Below, piece by piece: positions 20,244 through 30,213 of a DNA stretch of 64,000 nucleotides (positions are counted from its first letter, which is position 1; each line of letters begins with the position of its first letter). The notes under the pieces are model-generated. The model was not told the DNA's origin. It saw only the letters and a list, made by a program, of their open reading frames with translations, and ran no database searches. A program made the translations under genes and the position numbers. This stretch comes from Phaeospirillum sp. Lineage in GTDB: Bacteria; Pseudomonadota; Alphaproteobacteria; Rhodospirillales; Magnetospirillaceae. The stretch spans positions 1 through 64,000 of the forward strand of contig JAUSFB010000073.1 of assembly GCA_030651575.1 (NCBI GenBank), written 5' to 3'.

Positions 20244-20822
20244 CTACAGCAACCGGACCGCCATCAGCTTGGCCTCGGCGGCGGCGGTGGCGTCGCCGGC
20301 GATGGTGGCGTCGGCAATGGCGCCTTCCTTCAGCAAGGCCAGCCGGCGGGCCAGCCGCTCGGGCTCGGGCAATTGCGCCGCGTGGCACATCTCGCCCAGA
20401 GTCTCGATGATCCGCCGCTTGTGATCGGCCGCCAGCTTGTGGATGGGATCCTCGATATCGGCGTATTCCGCCGCCGCCTTGACGAAGGGGCAACCGCAGA
20501 ACAGCTCGGCCTCGCCGGCTCCGATCACCGCCTCGCCCCGGAACCACTCGCCCAGGGCGTCGAACATGGCGAACACCTGGGCGCGCGGCGTGCCGCCCAG
20601 CACCCGCATGCGGGCGAACAGCCAATCGCGAAAGCGTTGGTCGCGCAGACTCAGCGCCGCCTGGATCAGCTCTTCCTTGGACTGGAAGTGGTGATACAGC
20701 GTCATCTTGCTGACCTCGGCCTCTTCCAGCACGGCGGCGATGCCGGTGGCGTGAAAGCCGTCGCGCAGAAACAGGCGCAGAGCGGCTTCAACCAGATCCT
20801 CGCGGCGCGATTTCGGGGGCAT
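20244..20822 (-). CDS. TetR family transcriptional regulator
   Basis: Repressor of 192 aa. The ATG at 20822 (MPPKSRREDLVEAALRLF) is used; a longer frame to 20912 would cross its promoter. The HTH is GFHATGIAAVLEEAEVSKMTLYHHFQSKEEL. The ligand domain includes a Cys (FCGCPF) and resembles the YcdC/TetR_C group. It is divergent from the permease gene; the 111-bp gap contains an operator-like palindrome and its own promoter. It may respond to a toxic compound exported by the neighbour. Confidence 0.85.
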   Translation of the reverse strand: MPPKSRREDLVEAALRLFLRDGFHATGIAAVLEEAEVSKMTLYHHFQSKEELIQAALSLRDQRFRDWLFARMRVLGGTPRAQVFAMFDALGEWFRGEAVIGAGEAELFCGCPFVKAAAEYADIEDPIHKLAADHKRRIIETLGEMCHAAQLPEPERLARRLALLKEGAIADATIAGDATAAAEAKLMAVRLL

Positions 20823-20840
20823 GGGCTGTCTCCTGGATCT

Positions 20841-20892
20841 TAGACCGACCGGTAATGCATGTAAAAATATGCCGACTCGTGTTGCAGTGCAA
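20841..20892. promoter_or_regulatory. TetR promoter/operator region with a TGC palindrome
   Basis: On the minus strand TTGCAC (plus 20887-20892), a 17-bp spacer, TATTTT (20864-20869). TAGACCGACCGGTAAT (20841-20856) is an imperfect palindrome of the TetR/NemR type, TAGACC-N4-GGT. TTGCAGTGCAA (20882-20892) is a perfect 11-mer palindrome overlapping the -35 and resembles the phasin operators. Confidence 0.5.
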
Positions 20893-20933
20893 GAGGCTTG
20901 CCGAGGCCGCAATCAAGGGTCATAACGGAAAGC

Positions 20934-22163
20934 ATGGATACCTTCGTCATTCTCATCTTCCTGGCGACCTATCTCGGCATGGCCTTCGGCAGCGTGCGGG
21001 GGCTGAAGCTCGACCGTACCGGCATCGCCCTGCTGGCGGTGGTGGTGCTGTTGGTGTCGGGCAAGGTCGGCGTCAAGGCCATGGGCAGCTCCATCGACGT
21101 GCCCACCTTGCTGCTGCTGTTCGCGCTGATGATCGTCTCGGCCCAGTTCCAACTGGCCGGAGTCTACGGCGCCGTGGCGGCCAAGGTGGCGACGGCCTCG
21201 GGCTCGCCCCGCCGGCTGCTGGCGCTGGTGATCGTCGCGGCGGGAGGATTGTCGGCGGTGCTGGCCAATGACGTAGTCTGCTTCGCCATGACCCCGATCG
21301 TCGCCGAGGGAATCCGCCGGCGCGGCCTCGACCCCCGCCCCTATCTGCTGGGTCTGGTGGGGGCCGCCAATGCCGGCAGCGCCGCCACCCTGATCGGCAA
21401 CCCCCAGAATATCCTGATCGGACAGGTGGGAGGCCTCGACTTCTGGAGCTTCCTGGCCGCCTGCGCCGTGCCGGCGGCCCTGTCGCTGGTGGTGGTGCAT
21501 GTGGCGATCTGTCGGGTCTGGAGGCGGGAACTTGCCTTGGTTCCGACCGATATCGCGACCATCGAGCACCCCCACCTCAACCGCTGGCAGGCCGCCAAGG
21601 GAATCGGCGCCCTGATCGGACTGCTGCTGCTGTTCGCGGCGCCGCTGCCGCGCGAGGTCGGCGCCATGGTCATCGCCGGGCTGCTGCTGGCCAGCCGCCG
21701 CATGTCGTCGCGCGAGATGATCGGTCTGGTGGACTGGCACTTGCTGCTGCTGTTCGCCTGCCTGTTCGTGGTGACCGGCGCCTTCGCCGACACCGATCTG
21801 GCCCGCCAGTGGGTAGAGGCCATGGCCGATCGCGGCCTGTTCCCCGAAACGCTGCGGACCATGTTGCCGCTGGCGCTGGCTGCGTCCAACTCCATCGGCA
21901 ACGTGCCGGCAGTGATGCTGATCCTGGCGGTGTGGCACACCCCGGACCCGGGAGCCTTGACCGGTCTGGCGCTGCTGTCCACCCTGGCCGGCAACTTCCT
22001 GCTGGTCGGCAGCATGGCCAACATCATTGTCGCCGAGCGGGCGGCCATGGCGGGAACCCGGCTGTCGTTCGGCGATTTCGCCAAGGCCGGTATTCCCATG
22101 ACACTGGCCACCATGGCCATCGCCACGCTGTGGCTGTGGGCCGGCGGATGGATGGGATGGTAA
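20934..22163 (+). CDS. ArsB/NhaD/CitMHS-type ion permease
   Basis: Polytopic inner-membrane protein, 409 aa, with about 11 hydrophobic segments. The start at 20934 (MDTFVIL) follows GGAAAG. Ion-transporter superfamily signatures are present: GNPQNILIG in the middle, ANDVVCFAMTPIV, and SNSIGNVPAVM in the second repeat. Candidates are arsenite, sodium/proton or dicarboxylate transport; no residue decides between them. Divergent from a TetR gene, which probably controls it. Confidence 0.82.
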   Translation: MDTFVILIFLATYLGMAFGSVRGLKLDRTGIALLAVVVLLVSGKVGVKAMGSSIDVPTLLLLFALMIVSAQFQLAGVYGAVAAKVATASGSPRRLLALVIVAAGGLSAVLANDVVCFAMTPIVAEGIRRRGLDPRPYLLGLVGAANAGSAATLIGNPQNILIGQVGGLDFWSFLAACAVPAALSLVVVHVAICRVWRRELALVPTDIATIEHPHLNRWQAAKGIGALIGLLLLFAAPLPREVGAMVIAGLLLASRRMSSREMIGLVDWHLLLLFACLFVVTGAFADTDLARQWVEAMADRGLFPETLRTMLPLALAASNSIGNVPAVMLILAVWHTPDPGALTGLALLSTLAGNFLLVGSMANIIVAERAAMAGTRLSFGDFAKAGIPMTLATMAIATLWLWAGGWMGW

Positions 22164-22167
22164 AATA

Positions 22168-22590
22168 ATGAACGCCGCGAATACCCTGCCCCACGTCACC
22201 GCCGGGCTGAACGCCCTGGCGCTGTGTTTCCTGATCGCCGGCTTCACCTTCATCCGGCGCGGGCGCAAGGACCTGCACAAGCGGGCCATGCTGGGAGCGG
22301 TAGCGACCTCGACCCTGTTTCTGGGCTTTTATATCGTCTACCACTTTGCCGCGCCCATCTTCGTGTTCCGGGGAACCGGACCGGTGCGGCCGGTCTACTA
22401 CGCCCTTCTGATCAGCCATGTGGTGCTGGCGGCCCTGGTCACCCCCATGATCGCGATCACCCTGTTGCGGGCGTTGAAGGGCGACTTCAAGGCCCATCCG
22501 AGGATCGCACGCTGGACGCTGCCCATATGGCTATACGTTTCCGTCACGGGCATCGTTGTGTACCTTATGCTATACCATATATACCTTTGA
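22168..22590 (+). CDS. DUF420 membrane protein (CtaM-like)
   Basis: Membrane protein of 140 aa with four hydrophobic helices. Conserved His residues lie in the helix borders: PHVTAGLNALAL, IVYHFAAP, ISHVVLAALVTPM and MLYHIYL. This is the pattern of DUF420, whose Gram-positive member CtaM is needed for haem-copper oxidase maturation. It is 4 bp downstream of the permease and 40 bp before haem O synthase, which supports an oxidase assembly role. That role is inference. Confidence 0.78.
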   Translation: MNAANTLPHVTAGLNALALCFLIAGFTFIRRGRKDLHKRAMLGAVATSTLFLGFYIVYHFAAPIFVFRGTGPVRPVYYALLISHVVLAALVTPMIAITLLRALKGDFKAHPRIARWTLPIWLYVSVTGIVVYLMLYHIYL

Positions 22591-22630
22591 TCCTCGGCCA
22601 AGCCGGGGATAATCGACGGCGGAGGCGGAT

Positions 22631-23482
22631 GTGACGGTCAAGCAATACATCGAACTGTTCAAGCCGCGCATCGCCCTGATGATCGCGCTGACCGCCATTA
22701 CCGGCTATGGCGCGGTCGCCGACAAGGTGGACCTGGGCGCGCTAGGACTGCTGACCCTGGCCATGGTGCTGGGCTCCGCCGCCTCGGCGGTGTTCAACCA
22801 TGTCTGGGACCGCGATATCGACCGGTTGATGCGCCGCACTTCCAAACGCCCCATGGCCACCGGAGACGGCACGCCAAAGGTGGGATTTCTGATGGCTGCC
22901 GTGCTGATGGTCGCCGGAATGGCGGTGGCCCACCAAGCCTTTAACTGGGTGGTGGCGCTGCACCTGTTCCTGGGCGGTTTCGTCTATGTGGCGATCTATA
23001 CCGTCTGGCTGAAGCGACGCCACTGGACCAACATCATCCTGGGCGGCGCCGCTGGCAGCTTCGCCATCCTGGCCGGAGCCGCCGCGGTCAATCAGACCGA
23101 GTGGCTGCTGCCCATGGTGCTGGCGCTGGTGCTGTTCCTGTGGACGCCCAGCCATTTCTGGGCCTTGGCCATCCTGCTGACTGACGACTACCGCAAGGCC
23201 GGCGTGCCCATGTTGCCGGTGGTGGTGGGCGAGCAACAGACCGCGTATTGGATTTTGGCCAACAGCATCGCCCTGGTGGGCTCTTCCCTCCTGCCCTGGA
23301 GCATGGGGCTGCTGGGGCCGCTCTATGGCGGCGTCGCGATCGTCATGGGACTGGCGCTGCTGGCCTTCAACTTCAAACTGGCCATGACGCCGACCAGATT
23401 CTGGGCCGGCTGGAACTTTGCCGCCTCCATGCCCTATCTGTTGATTTTGTTTGTTGGAGTTTTCCTCGACAAGCATTGGTAA
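22631..23482 (+). CDS. ctaB: Protohaem IX farnesyltransferase (haem O synthase)
   Basis: UbiA-superfamily membrane enzyme converting haem B to haem O for terminal oxidases, 283 aa. It begins at GTG 22631, after GGAGG. The polyprenyl-diphosphate motif is NHVWDRDIDRLMRRTSKRPMATG near residue 60, and the second is ILLTDDYRKAGVPMLPVVVG near residue 190. Nine hydrophobic segments are apparent. No oxidase subunit genes lie nearby, so it works in trans, with the DUF420 gene as its neighbour. Confidence 0.93.
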   Translation: MTVKQYIELFKPRIALMIALTAITGYGAVADKVDLGALGLLTLAMVLGSAASAVFNHVWDRDIDRLMRRTSKRPMATGDGTPKVGFLMAAVLMVAGMAVAHQAFNWVVALHLFLGGFVYVAIYTVWLKRRHWTNIILGGAAGSFAILAGAAAVNQTEWLLPMVLALVLFLWTPSHFWALAILLTDDYRKAGVPMLPVVVGEQQTAYWILANSIALVGSSLLPWSMGLLGPLYGGVAIVMGLALLAFNFKLAMTPTRFWAGWNFAASMPYLLILFVGVFLDKHW

Positions 23483-23547
23483 ATACCTGTTGTGGGGCCT
23501 CTCCCCATTGCATAGGCTTGAACCCTTGATGCGAATTGGAAGCAGAC

Positions 23548-25233
23548 ATGGGCGTGGATAAGGACGATCTCGGCCGCTCCAGCGACGTTTATGTCGCATT
23601 CGCCTTTGCCGCAGCCGACGTGCTGCTTGAAACCGATCCCGAGGGCACGACCCTGTTCGCGGTCGGCGCCGCCATGGCCCTGGTCGGGCGCGGGGCGCGG
23701 GCGTTGACCGGCCAGCCGCTGCGCAAGATCATCCACCCCGCCGACCAGCCATTGCTGACCCGGTCGCTGGCCCAGATGGCCAAGGGCGAGCGGGTTCGCA
23801 ACATCATGATCCGCGTACTGATCCCCGAGGGTCGGGCGATCAGCCTGGCCATGTCGGGCTATCGCCATCCCAGCACCCCCGAACGGCTGCTGGTGGCGCT
23901 GAGTCACCCCGGCGGCCTGCCGCCGCTGGAGGACAAGCGGGTATCGGGGGCGGGCCTGCTGGACAAGGACAGCTTTCAGGCCATGGCGGCCCAACTGCTG
24001 GACTCCGCCACCCCGGACGAACCCTATCAGTTGACCTTGGTCGAACTGCCCGAGATTCCCGCCTTTCACGCCGAGGGCGGGGCCGAGGCTCAGGCGGCCC
24101 TGACCACCGAGCTGGGCAACCGCTTGAAATCGCTGTCGGTGGGCGGCGACGCTGTCGGCCAGTTGGACAGCGGCAAATTCGGCGTCTTGCACTCCACCGC
24201 CATTTCCGCCGACAAGATCAGCCAGTCGGTTGCCCAGGCCTCCCGAACGGTGATGCCCGACGCGCCGCCCATCGAGGCCAAGCTGGCCACCCTGGTGCTG
24301 GATATCGCCGACATCCCGCCCGAGGAGGCGGCCCGCGCCCTGACCTATACCCTGAACCGCTTTGCCCGCGATTCCGAGAATGGCGGCGACCTCACCAGCC
24401 TGATGAAGGACCTTCAGCCCCGCCTGTCGGCCACCGTCAAGCAGATGAACGATGTCCGCCAGACGGTTGCCACCGGCGACTTCAATCTGATGTACCAGCC
24501 CATCGTCGATCTGTGGACCAATGTGGTGCACCATTTCGAGTGTCTGGTCCGCTTCAAGGGCGAGGACAACAAATCGCCTTACGAGACCGTGGCCTTCGCC
24601 GAGGATGTGGGTATGGCCGGCATGCTGGACATGGCGCTGCTGGAGCGCGCCATCGGCACCATGCGCTCTGCCGTAGCCAATACCGAATCGCTGCGCTTCG
24701 CCGTCAATCTATCGGGCCGGTCGCTGTCCGACCCGGCGGTGGTGGCGCGGCTGCGCGGCATCCTCAAGACCACTGGCGATCTGCGCAAGCGGCTGGTGTT
24801 CGAGATGACGGAATCCGCCGAGGTCCGCGACCTCGCGGCGGTCAACGACGTGATCCAGAGCATCCGCAACCAGGGCCATGAAGTCTGCCTCGACGATTTC
24901 GGCGCCGGCCATGCCGCCTTCCACTATCTGCGGGCGTTGAAGGTCGACAACGTCAAGATCGACGGCAGCTATATCAAGGACGCCATGCGCAGCAACGAGG
25001 ATGTCTCGTTCATCAAGGCCATCGTCCAGCTGTGCACCGAATTGGGCGTCACCACCACCGCCGAATATGTGGAGGACTCCGAGACCGCCAACCTGCTGAA
25101 GCTGCTGAAGGTCCGCTTTGGCCAGGGCTGGTATTTCGGCAAACCGGCCCACCCCGCCAGCGACGACATCCGCACCGCCTGGAAGACCCCGACGCTGGAA
25201 TGGCGCAAGGGGCTGCTCTACTTCAAGGGATAG
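23548..25233 (+). CDS. EAL domain protein (possible c-di-GMP phosphodiesterase)
   Basis: Cytoplasmic protein of 561 aa. The ATG at 23548 has GGAAG upstream. The first ~300 residues contain a PAS-like N-terminus and an acidic, GGDEF-like or unrecognised middle. The C-terminal EAL domain has YQPIVDL, ECLVRF (replacing the EAL signature but keeping its Glu), VNLSGRSL, EMTESAEV, LDDFGAGHAAFHYLRAL, VKIDGSYI and AEYVED. The metal- and base-type residues are therefore mostly present, so activity is possible. It stands alone between ctaB and ubiA. Confidence 0.85.
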   Translation: MGVDKDDLGRSSDVYVAFAFAAADVLLETDPEGTTLFAVGAAMALVGRGARALTGQPLRKIIHPADQPLLTRSLAQMAKGERVRNIMIRVLIPEGRAISLAMSGYRHPSTPERLLVALSHPGGLPPLEDKRVSGAGLLDKDSFQAMAAQLLDSATPDEPYQLTLVELPEIPAFHAEGGAEAQAALTTELGNRLKSLSVGGDAVGQLDSGKFGVLHSTAISADKISQSVAQASRTVMPDAPPIEAKLATLVLDIADIPPEEAARALTYTLNRFARDSENGGDLTSLMKDLQPRLSATVKQMNDVRQTVATGDFNLMYQPIVDLWTNVVHHFECLVRFKGEDNKSPYETVAFAEDVGMAGMLDMALLERAIGTMRSAVANTESLRFAVNLSGRSLSDPAVVARLRGILKTTGDLRKRLVFEMTESAEVRDLAAVNDVIQSIRNQGHEVCLDDFGAGHAAFHYLRALKVDNVKIDGSYIKDAMRSNEDVSFIKAIVQLCTELGVTTTAEYVEDSETANLLKLLKVRFGQGWYFGKPAHPASDDIRTAWKTPTLEWRKGLLYFKG

Positions 25234-25274
25234 AGCCACTTTCCTCGCGCCCCGGTTTCCGCTATCCATATGCC

Positions 25275-26192
25275 ATGAACACCACCGAGACCCTGCAAGG
25301 CGACATTCCGGTCGGCAACTGGATCGACCGCTGGATGCCGCCGGCGTCGCGCCCCTATTTCCGGCTGATGCGCCTTGACCGCCCCATCGGCACCTGGCTG
25401 CTACTGTTCCCCTGCTGGTGGAGCGCCGCCCTGGCCGCCGATGGCCTGCCCGACCCGTGGCTGTTCGCCCTGTTCGCCGTCGGCGCCATGGTGATGCGGG
25501 GCGCCGGGTGCACCTTCAACGACTGGGCCGACCGCGACTTTGACGGCCGCGTCGCCCGCACCGCGTCCCGTCCGATCCCATCCGGCGCCATCAGCCCCAC
25601 CCAGGCGCTGGCCTTCCTGGGGCTGCAACTGGGGCTGGGGTTGCTGATCTTGCTGCAACTGAACGCCTTCGCCATCATGGTGGGGGTCGCCTCGCTGCTG
25701 CTGGTGTTCCCCTACCCCTTCATGAAGCGGATCACCTATTGGCCGCAGGCCTGGCTGGGGCTGACCTTCAATTGGGGCGCCCTGCTGGGCTGGGCGGCGG
25801 TACGCGGCCAGATCGACCTGCCCGCCCTGCTGCTCTACGCCGCCGGGCCGTTCTGGACGCTGGGCTACGACACCATCTACGCCCATCAGGACAAGGAGGA
25901 CGACGCCCTGATCGGGGTCAAGTCCACCGCCCTGGCGCTGGGCGATTCGACTCCCAAATGGCTGTGGCTGTTCTATGGAATGACCCTGGCATTGGTGGGG
26001 GCCGCTGGCTGGACCGCGGGGCTGGGCTGGCCGTTCTGGCCGCTGCTAGCGCTGGCGGGAGGTCATCTGGTCTGGCAGATCCTGCGGGTCGATATCCACG
26101 ACTCGTCCGACTGCCTCGCCAAGTTCAAATCCAACCGCCATTTCGGCTGGCTGCTGCTGGCCGCCATCGTCGCCGGGCGGCTGGCGTCGTGA
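25275..26192 (+). CDS. ubiA: 4-hydroxybenzoate polyprenyltransferase
   Basis: Membrane prenyltransferase of ubiquinone biosynthesis, 305 aa. The ATG at 25275 (MNTTETLQG) is used. Asp-rich motif 1 is NDWADRDFDGRVARTASRP and motif 2 is GYDTIYAHQDKEDDALIGVKST. About eight hydrophobic helices lie around them. Its stop overlaps the GTG of the methyltransferase gene by 4 bp (GTGA), so the two are co-translated. Confidence 0.95.
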   Translation: MNTTETLQGDIPVGNWIDRWMPPASRPYFRLMRLDRPIGTWLLLFPCWWSAALAADGLPDPWLFALFAVGAMVMRGAGCTFNDWADRDFDGRVARTASRPIPSGAISPTQALAFLGLQLGLGLLILLQLNAFAIMVGVASLLLVFPYPFMKRITYWPQAWLGLTFNWGALLGWAAVRGQIDLPALLLYAAGPFWTLGYDTIYAHQDKEDDALIGVKSTALALGDSTPKWLWLFYGMTLALVGAAGWTAGLGWPFWPLLALAGGHLVWQILRVDIHDSSDCLAKFKSNRHFGWLLLAAIVAGRLAS

Positions 26193-26854
26193 GCCCCGTT
26201 TCCGCCACCTTCGAAGCCGCCACCGCCTTCATCCAGGCCAATACCGAAATCGCCACCCCGCCGGCCTGTCCCGAGGTCAGGCTGTGGACCGCCACCGAGG
26301 TGACGCCGCTGTGGGAGGCGACCGAGCAGGCCCTTCTGCGGGTCAACCTGCCGCCGCCCTATTGGGCGTTCTGCTGGGCCGGCGGTCAGGCGCTGACCCG
26401 CTGGGTGCTGGATCATCCCGAACTGGTGCGGGGCAAGCGGGTTCTGGACTTCGCCGCCGGTTCGGGCGTCACCGCCATGGCGGCGGCCCAATGCGGCGCG
26501 GCCAGGGTCGAGGCCGCCGATATCGACCCCATGGCCTGCTACGCCATCCGGCTGAACGCCGAACTGAACGGCGTCGCGGTCGAGGTATTGAAGGACGACG
26601 TGGTCGGCGCCGCCTGCCGCTGGGACGTGGTGGTGGCCGGCGATGTCTGCTACGAGGCCCCCATGACCGCCCATATCTGGCCGTGGCTGCGGCAATTGGC
26701 CGCCGATGGCGCCACCGTGGTGATGGCCGACCCCGGCCGCGCCTATCTGCCCAAGACCGGCCTGCTGAAAGTCGGCGCCTACACGGTCCAGACCAGCCTG
26801 GACCTGGAGGACCGCGCCCAGCGCGAGGTGGTGGTGTTCCAGATCGTCGGATAG
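26189..26854 (+). CDS. METTL20/ETFBKMT-like protein lysine methyltransferase
   Basis: SAM-dependent methyltransferase of 221 aa, starting at GTG 26189 within the ubiA stop. It shows PPPYWAFCWAGGQALTRWVLD, the hallmark of the METTL20 group, motif I VLDFAAGSGVTAMAAAQCGA, then EAADIDPMACYA. Relatives methylate the beta subunit of electron-transfer flavoprotein. No etf genes are in the window, so the substrate is unverified. Coupling to ubiA fits an electron-transfer theme but is not proof. Confidence 0.75.
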   Translation: MSPVSATFEAATAFIQANTEIATPPACPEVRLWTATEVTPLWEATEQALLRVNLPPPYWAFCWAGGQALTRWVLDHPELVRGKRVLDFAAGSGVTAMAAAQCGAARVEAADIDPMACYAIRLNAELNGVAVEVLKDDVVGAACRWDVVVAGDVCYEAPMTAHIWPWLRQLAADGATVVMADPGRAYLPKTGLLKVGAYTVQTSLDLEDRAQREVVVFQIVG

Positions 26855-26860
26855 GCGAGC

Positions 26861-27283
26861 CTACCGGAAGATCATCTTGTTGATCAACAGATCAAGTATC
26901 TTGTCGCCGCCCGGCTCTTTGCGGGCCAGATCGAGCATGCTGGCCTTGATCATCGGGGCGGGATTGGCACGCATATACTCCTCGTAGGGAGTGGCGTTCA
27001 AGGTCCGCTTCATCTTGTCCGCCAACGCCTTCTCCGCCAGCTTGGCGTCCTCGGTCACCAGCAGCAGCAGGTCCACCGACGACATGCGGAAATTGCCGTC
27101 CCTGTCCCACAGTTCCAGCACGATGGTGGGCAGCCGGACATAGCGCTGGCCCTTGGCCGGAACCGGCAGCTGGGACGGTTTCTTGTCCTCCTTCTTCTTT
27201 TCGTCCTTCTTTTCCGCGGCGAAGGCGGCGGGGGGCATCGCCAGGGCGGCGGACAGGGCGACAACGAAGCGGCGGCGGAGCAT
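26861..27283 (-). CDS. Secreted FliL-like small protein
   Basis: Exported protein of 140 aa with a signal peptide (MLRRRFVVALSAALAMPPAAFA) and a Lys-rich linker (KKDEKKKEDKKP). The remaining ~95 residues show LPTIVLELWDRDG, a long helix LAEKALADKMKRTLN, and a closing strand KILDLLINKMIFR, resembling the stomatin/FliL periplasmic fold. FliL itself stays membrane-anchored by its first helix, so this is at best a divergent relative. It is last in the nad operon, 4 bp after the cNMP-binding gene. Confidence 0.62.
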   Translation of the reverse strand: MLRRRFVVALSAALAMPPAAFAAEKKDEKKKEDKKPSQLPVPAKGQRYVRLPTIVLELWDRDGNFRMSSVDLLLLVTEDAKLAEKALADKMKRTLNATPYEEYMRANPAPMIKASMLDLARKEPGGDKILDLLINKMIFR

Positions 27284-27287
27284 GGGG

Positions 27288-27674
27288 CTATTCCTTGTCC
27301 TGGGCGAGGATGACCGTGGCCTGGGCCAATTCGGTCCCCATGGCGCGGATGTTGCCCAGCAAGGCGCTGACGATCACCCGAACCCCCTTGGGAGCCTTCG
27401 CCATCTGCTCGAACAGACGGGTCTTGCCGATGATGACGCAGGCGGTTTCCTGGGTCGCCATGGCCGAGGCCATACGGGGATGATCGTCGATCAGCGCCAT
27501 TTCGCCGAAGATTCCCCCCTGTTCGACCTCGCCGATCTCGATCCGTTTGCCATTGACCGTCTTGTAGACGGTGACCGCGCCGGATTCGACCACATAGGCG
27601 GTGTCGCCGGATTCACCCTCGGCGAAGATGACGGCTCCGGCGGGAAAAATGACTCTGCGGCTGGTGTTGTCCAT
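27288..27674 (-). CDS. Cyclic nucleotide-binding domain protein
   Basis: Single-domain protein of 128 aa, from ATG at 27674, 2 bp after the nadB stop. It is a CAP-type beta-roll: VIFPAGAVIFAEGESGDTAYVVESG, then GGIFGEMALIDDHPRMASAMA (phosphate-binding cassette with FGEMAL and PR-x-ASA), then a C-terminal helix. No DNA-binding domain is attached, so it is a free-standing ligand binder, maybe a partner of another protein. It sits between nadB and the FliL-like gene in one operon. Confidence 0.88.
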   Translation of the reverse strand: MDNTSRRVIFPAGAVIFAEGESGDTAYVVESGAVTVYKTVNGKRIEIGEVEQGGIFGEMALIDDHPRMASAMATQETACVIIGKTRLFEQMAKAPKGVRVIVSALLGNIRAMGTELAQATVILAQDKE

Positions 27675-27676
27675 GG

Positions 27677-29299
27677 TCAGGCCACCCGACGGATCGAGAA
27701 ATTCTTGGGCACCAGAATCGTATTCTGCGGCGGCGCCACCGCGTCCGGGGCCGGGAAATCGATGGTGTAGTGCAGGCCCCGGCTTTCGCGCCGCGCCAGG
27801 GCCGAGCGGATGATCAGATCGGCCACCAGCGACAGATTGCGCAGCTCCAGCAGGTCGTTGGTGACACGGAAACTGCCATAATACTCGTCGATCTCGTCGC
27901 GCAGCAGCCGGACCCGATGCTTGGCCCGCTCCAGCCGCTTGGTCGAGCGCACGATGCCCACATAGTCCCACATGAAGCGGCGCAGCTCGTCCCAGTTATG
28001 GGCGACCACCACTTCCTCGTCGGAATCGGTGACCCAGGTCTCGTCCCAGGGCGATAGCTCGGGCAGGTCGGCGACATTGCCGATCTTGGCGCAAATGTCG
28101 CGGCCGGCGGCGGCCCCCAGCACCAGACATTCCAGCAACGAGTTCGACGCCATGCGGTTGGCGCCGTGCAGGCCGGTGAAGGCGACCTCGCCCACCGCGT
28201 AGAGATTCTCCACATCGGTCCGCCCCGCCAGATCGGTCAGCACGCCACCGCAGGTGTAGTGCGCCGCCGGCACCACCGGCAGCGGCTCCTTGGTCATGTC
28301 GATGCCGAATTTCAGCGCCTCGGCATAAACCGTGGGGAAATGGCTGGTGACGAACTCGGCCGGCTTGTGGCTGATGTCGAGATAGACGCACTCGCAGCCC
28401 AACCGCTTCATCACATCGTCGATGGCGCGGGCCACGATATCGCGCGGGGCCAACTCGGCGCGTGGATCGTAATCGTCCATGAAACGGGTGCCGTCGGGAC
28501 GCAGCAACAGACCGCCCTCGCCCCGCACCGCCTCGGTCACCAGGAACGACTTGGCCTTGGGGTGATAGAGGCAGGTGGGGTGGAACTGGCTGAACTCCAT
28601 ATTGGCGACCCGGCAGCCGGCGCGCCAGGCCATGGCGATGCCGTCGCCGGTGGAGCCGTCGGGGTTGGAGGAATACAGATAGACCCGCGACGCACCGCCG
28701 GTGGCCAGGACCACGGTGCGGGCGGGAAACAGCTTGACCCTGCCGTCGCGGCGATCCAGTCCATAGGCGCCGACACAGCGGCCCAGGCGGCCCTGGGGCA
28801 GCTTTTCACGGATCAGGTCGATGGCGTTGTGGTGCTCGAACAGCTCGGCGCCGCTGTCGCGGATGCGAGCCTCCAGGGAGACCTGGACCGCCTTGCCGGT
28901 GGCGTCGGCGGAGTGGACGATGCGGCGGTGGGAATGCCCCCCCTCCCGCGTCAGGTGAAGCCCGCCATTCTCCTGATCGAACATCACGCCATTGGCGATC
29001 AGCCATTGGATGGCGTCGCGAGCCCCCTCGACCACGGCGCGCACCGCCGGCTCGACGCAGATGCCGGCGCCGGCGTCCAGGGTGTCGGCCACATGGGATT
29101 CGGTGGAATCGGTGGAATCGAGCACGGCGGCGATGCCGCCCTGGGCATAGCGGGTGCTGCCCTCCGACAGATCGTTCTTGGCCAGGACCGCCACCCGCGC
29201 CGAGGGATGCTTCGCCAGCACGCCCAACGCCACCGACAGCCCGGCCGCGCCGGAACCGATCACCAGCAGGTCGTAGGGGGGCTTCGCCATCTTGCCCAT
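27677..29299 (-). CDS. nadB: L-aspartate oxidase
   Basis: FAD enzyme of de novo NAD synthesis (540 aa), oxidising L-aspartate to iminoaspartate. ADP-binding [13 protein letters not shown] opens the protein; [17 protein letters not shown] and [14 protein letters not shown] follow, with the C-terminal succinate-dehydrogenase-type helical domain. Start at 29299 has GGAG 8 bp upstream. It is third in the nadA-nadC-nadB order and 59 bp after nadC. Confidence 0.97.
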   Translation of the reverse strand: MGKMAKPPYDLLVIGSGAAGLSVALGVLAKHPSARVAVLAKNDLSEGSTRYAQGGIAAVLDSTDSTESHVADTLDAGAGICVEPAVRAVVEGARDAIQWLIANGVMFDQENGGLHLTREGGHSHRRIVHSADATGKAVQVSLEARIRDSGAELFEHHNAIDLIREKLPQGRLGRCVGAYGLDRRDGRVKLFPARTVVLATGGASRVYLYSSNPDGSTGDGIAMAWRAGCRVANMEFSQFHPTCLYHPKAKSFLVTEAVRGEGGLLLRPDGTRFMDDYDPRAELAPRDIVARAIDDVMKRLGCECVYLDISHKPAEFVTSHFPTVYAEALKFGIDMTKEPLPVVPAAHYTCGGVLTDLAGRTDVENLYAVGEVAFTGLHGANRMASNSLLECLVLGAAAGRDICAKIGNVADLPELSPWDETWVTDSDEEVVVAHNWDELRRFMWDYVGIVRSTKRLERAKHRVRLLRDEIDEYYGSFRVTNDLLELRNLSLVADLIIRSALARRESRGLHYTIDFPAPDAVAPPQNTILVPKNFSIRRVA

Positions 29300-29358
29300 C
29301 TCAGTACTCCACCAAACGGGTCTCCGACCCGTGACGGATGAAACGCCGGGGTTTCATC

Positions 29359-30202
<844 letters not shown>

Positions 30203-30213
<11 letters not shown>

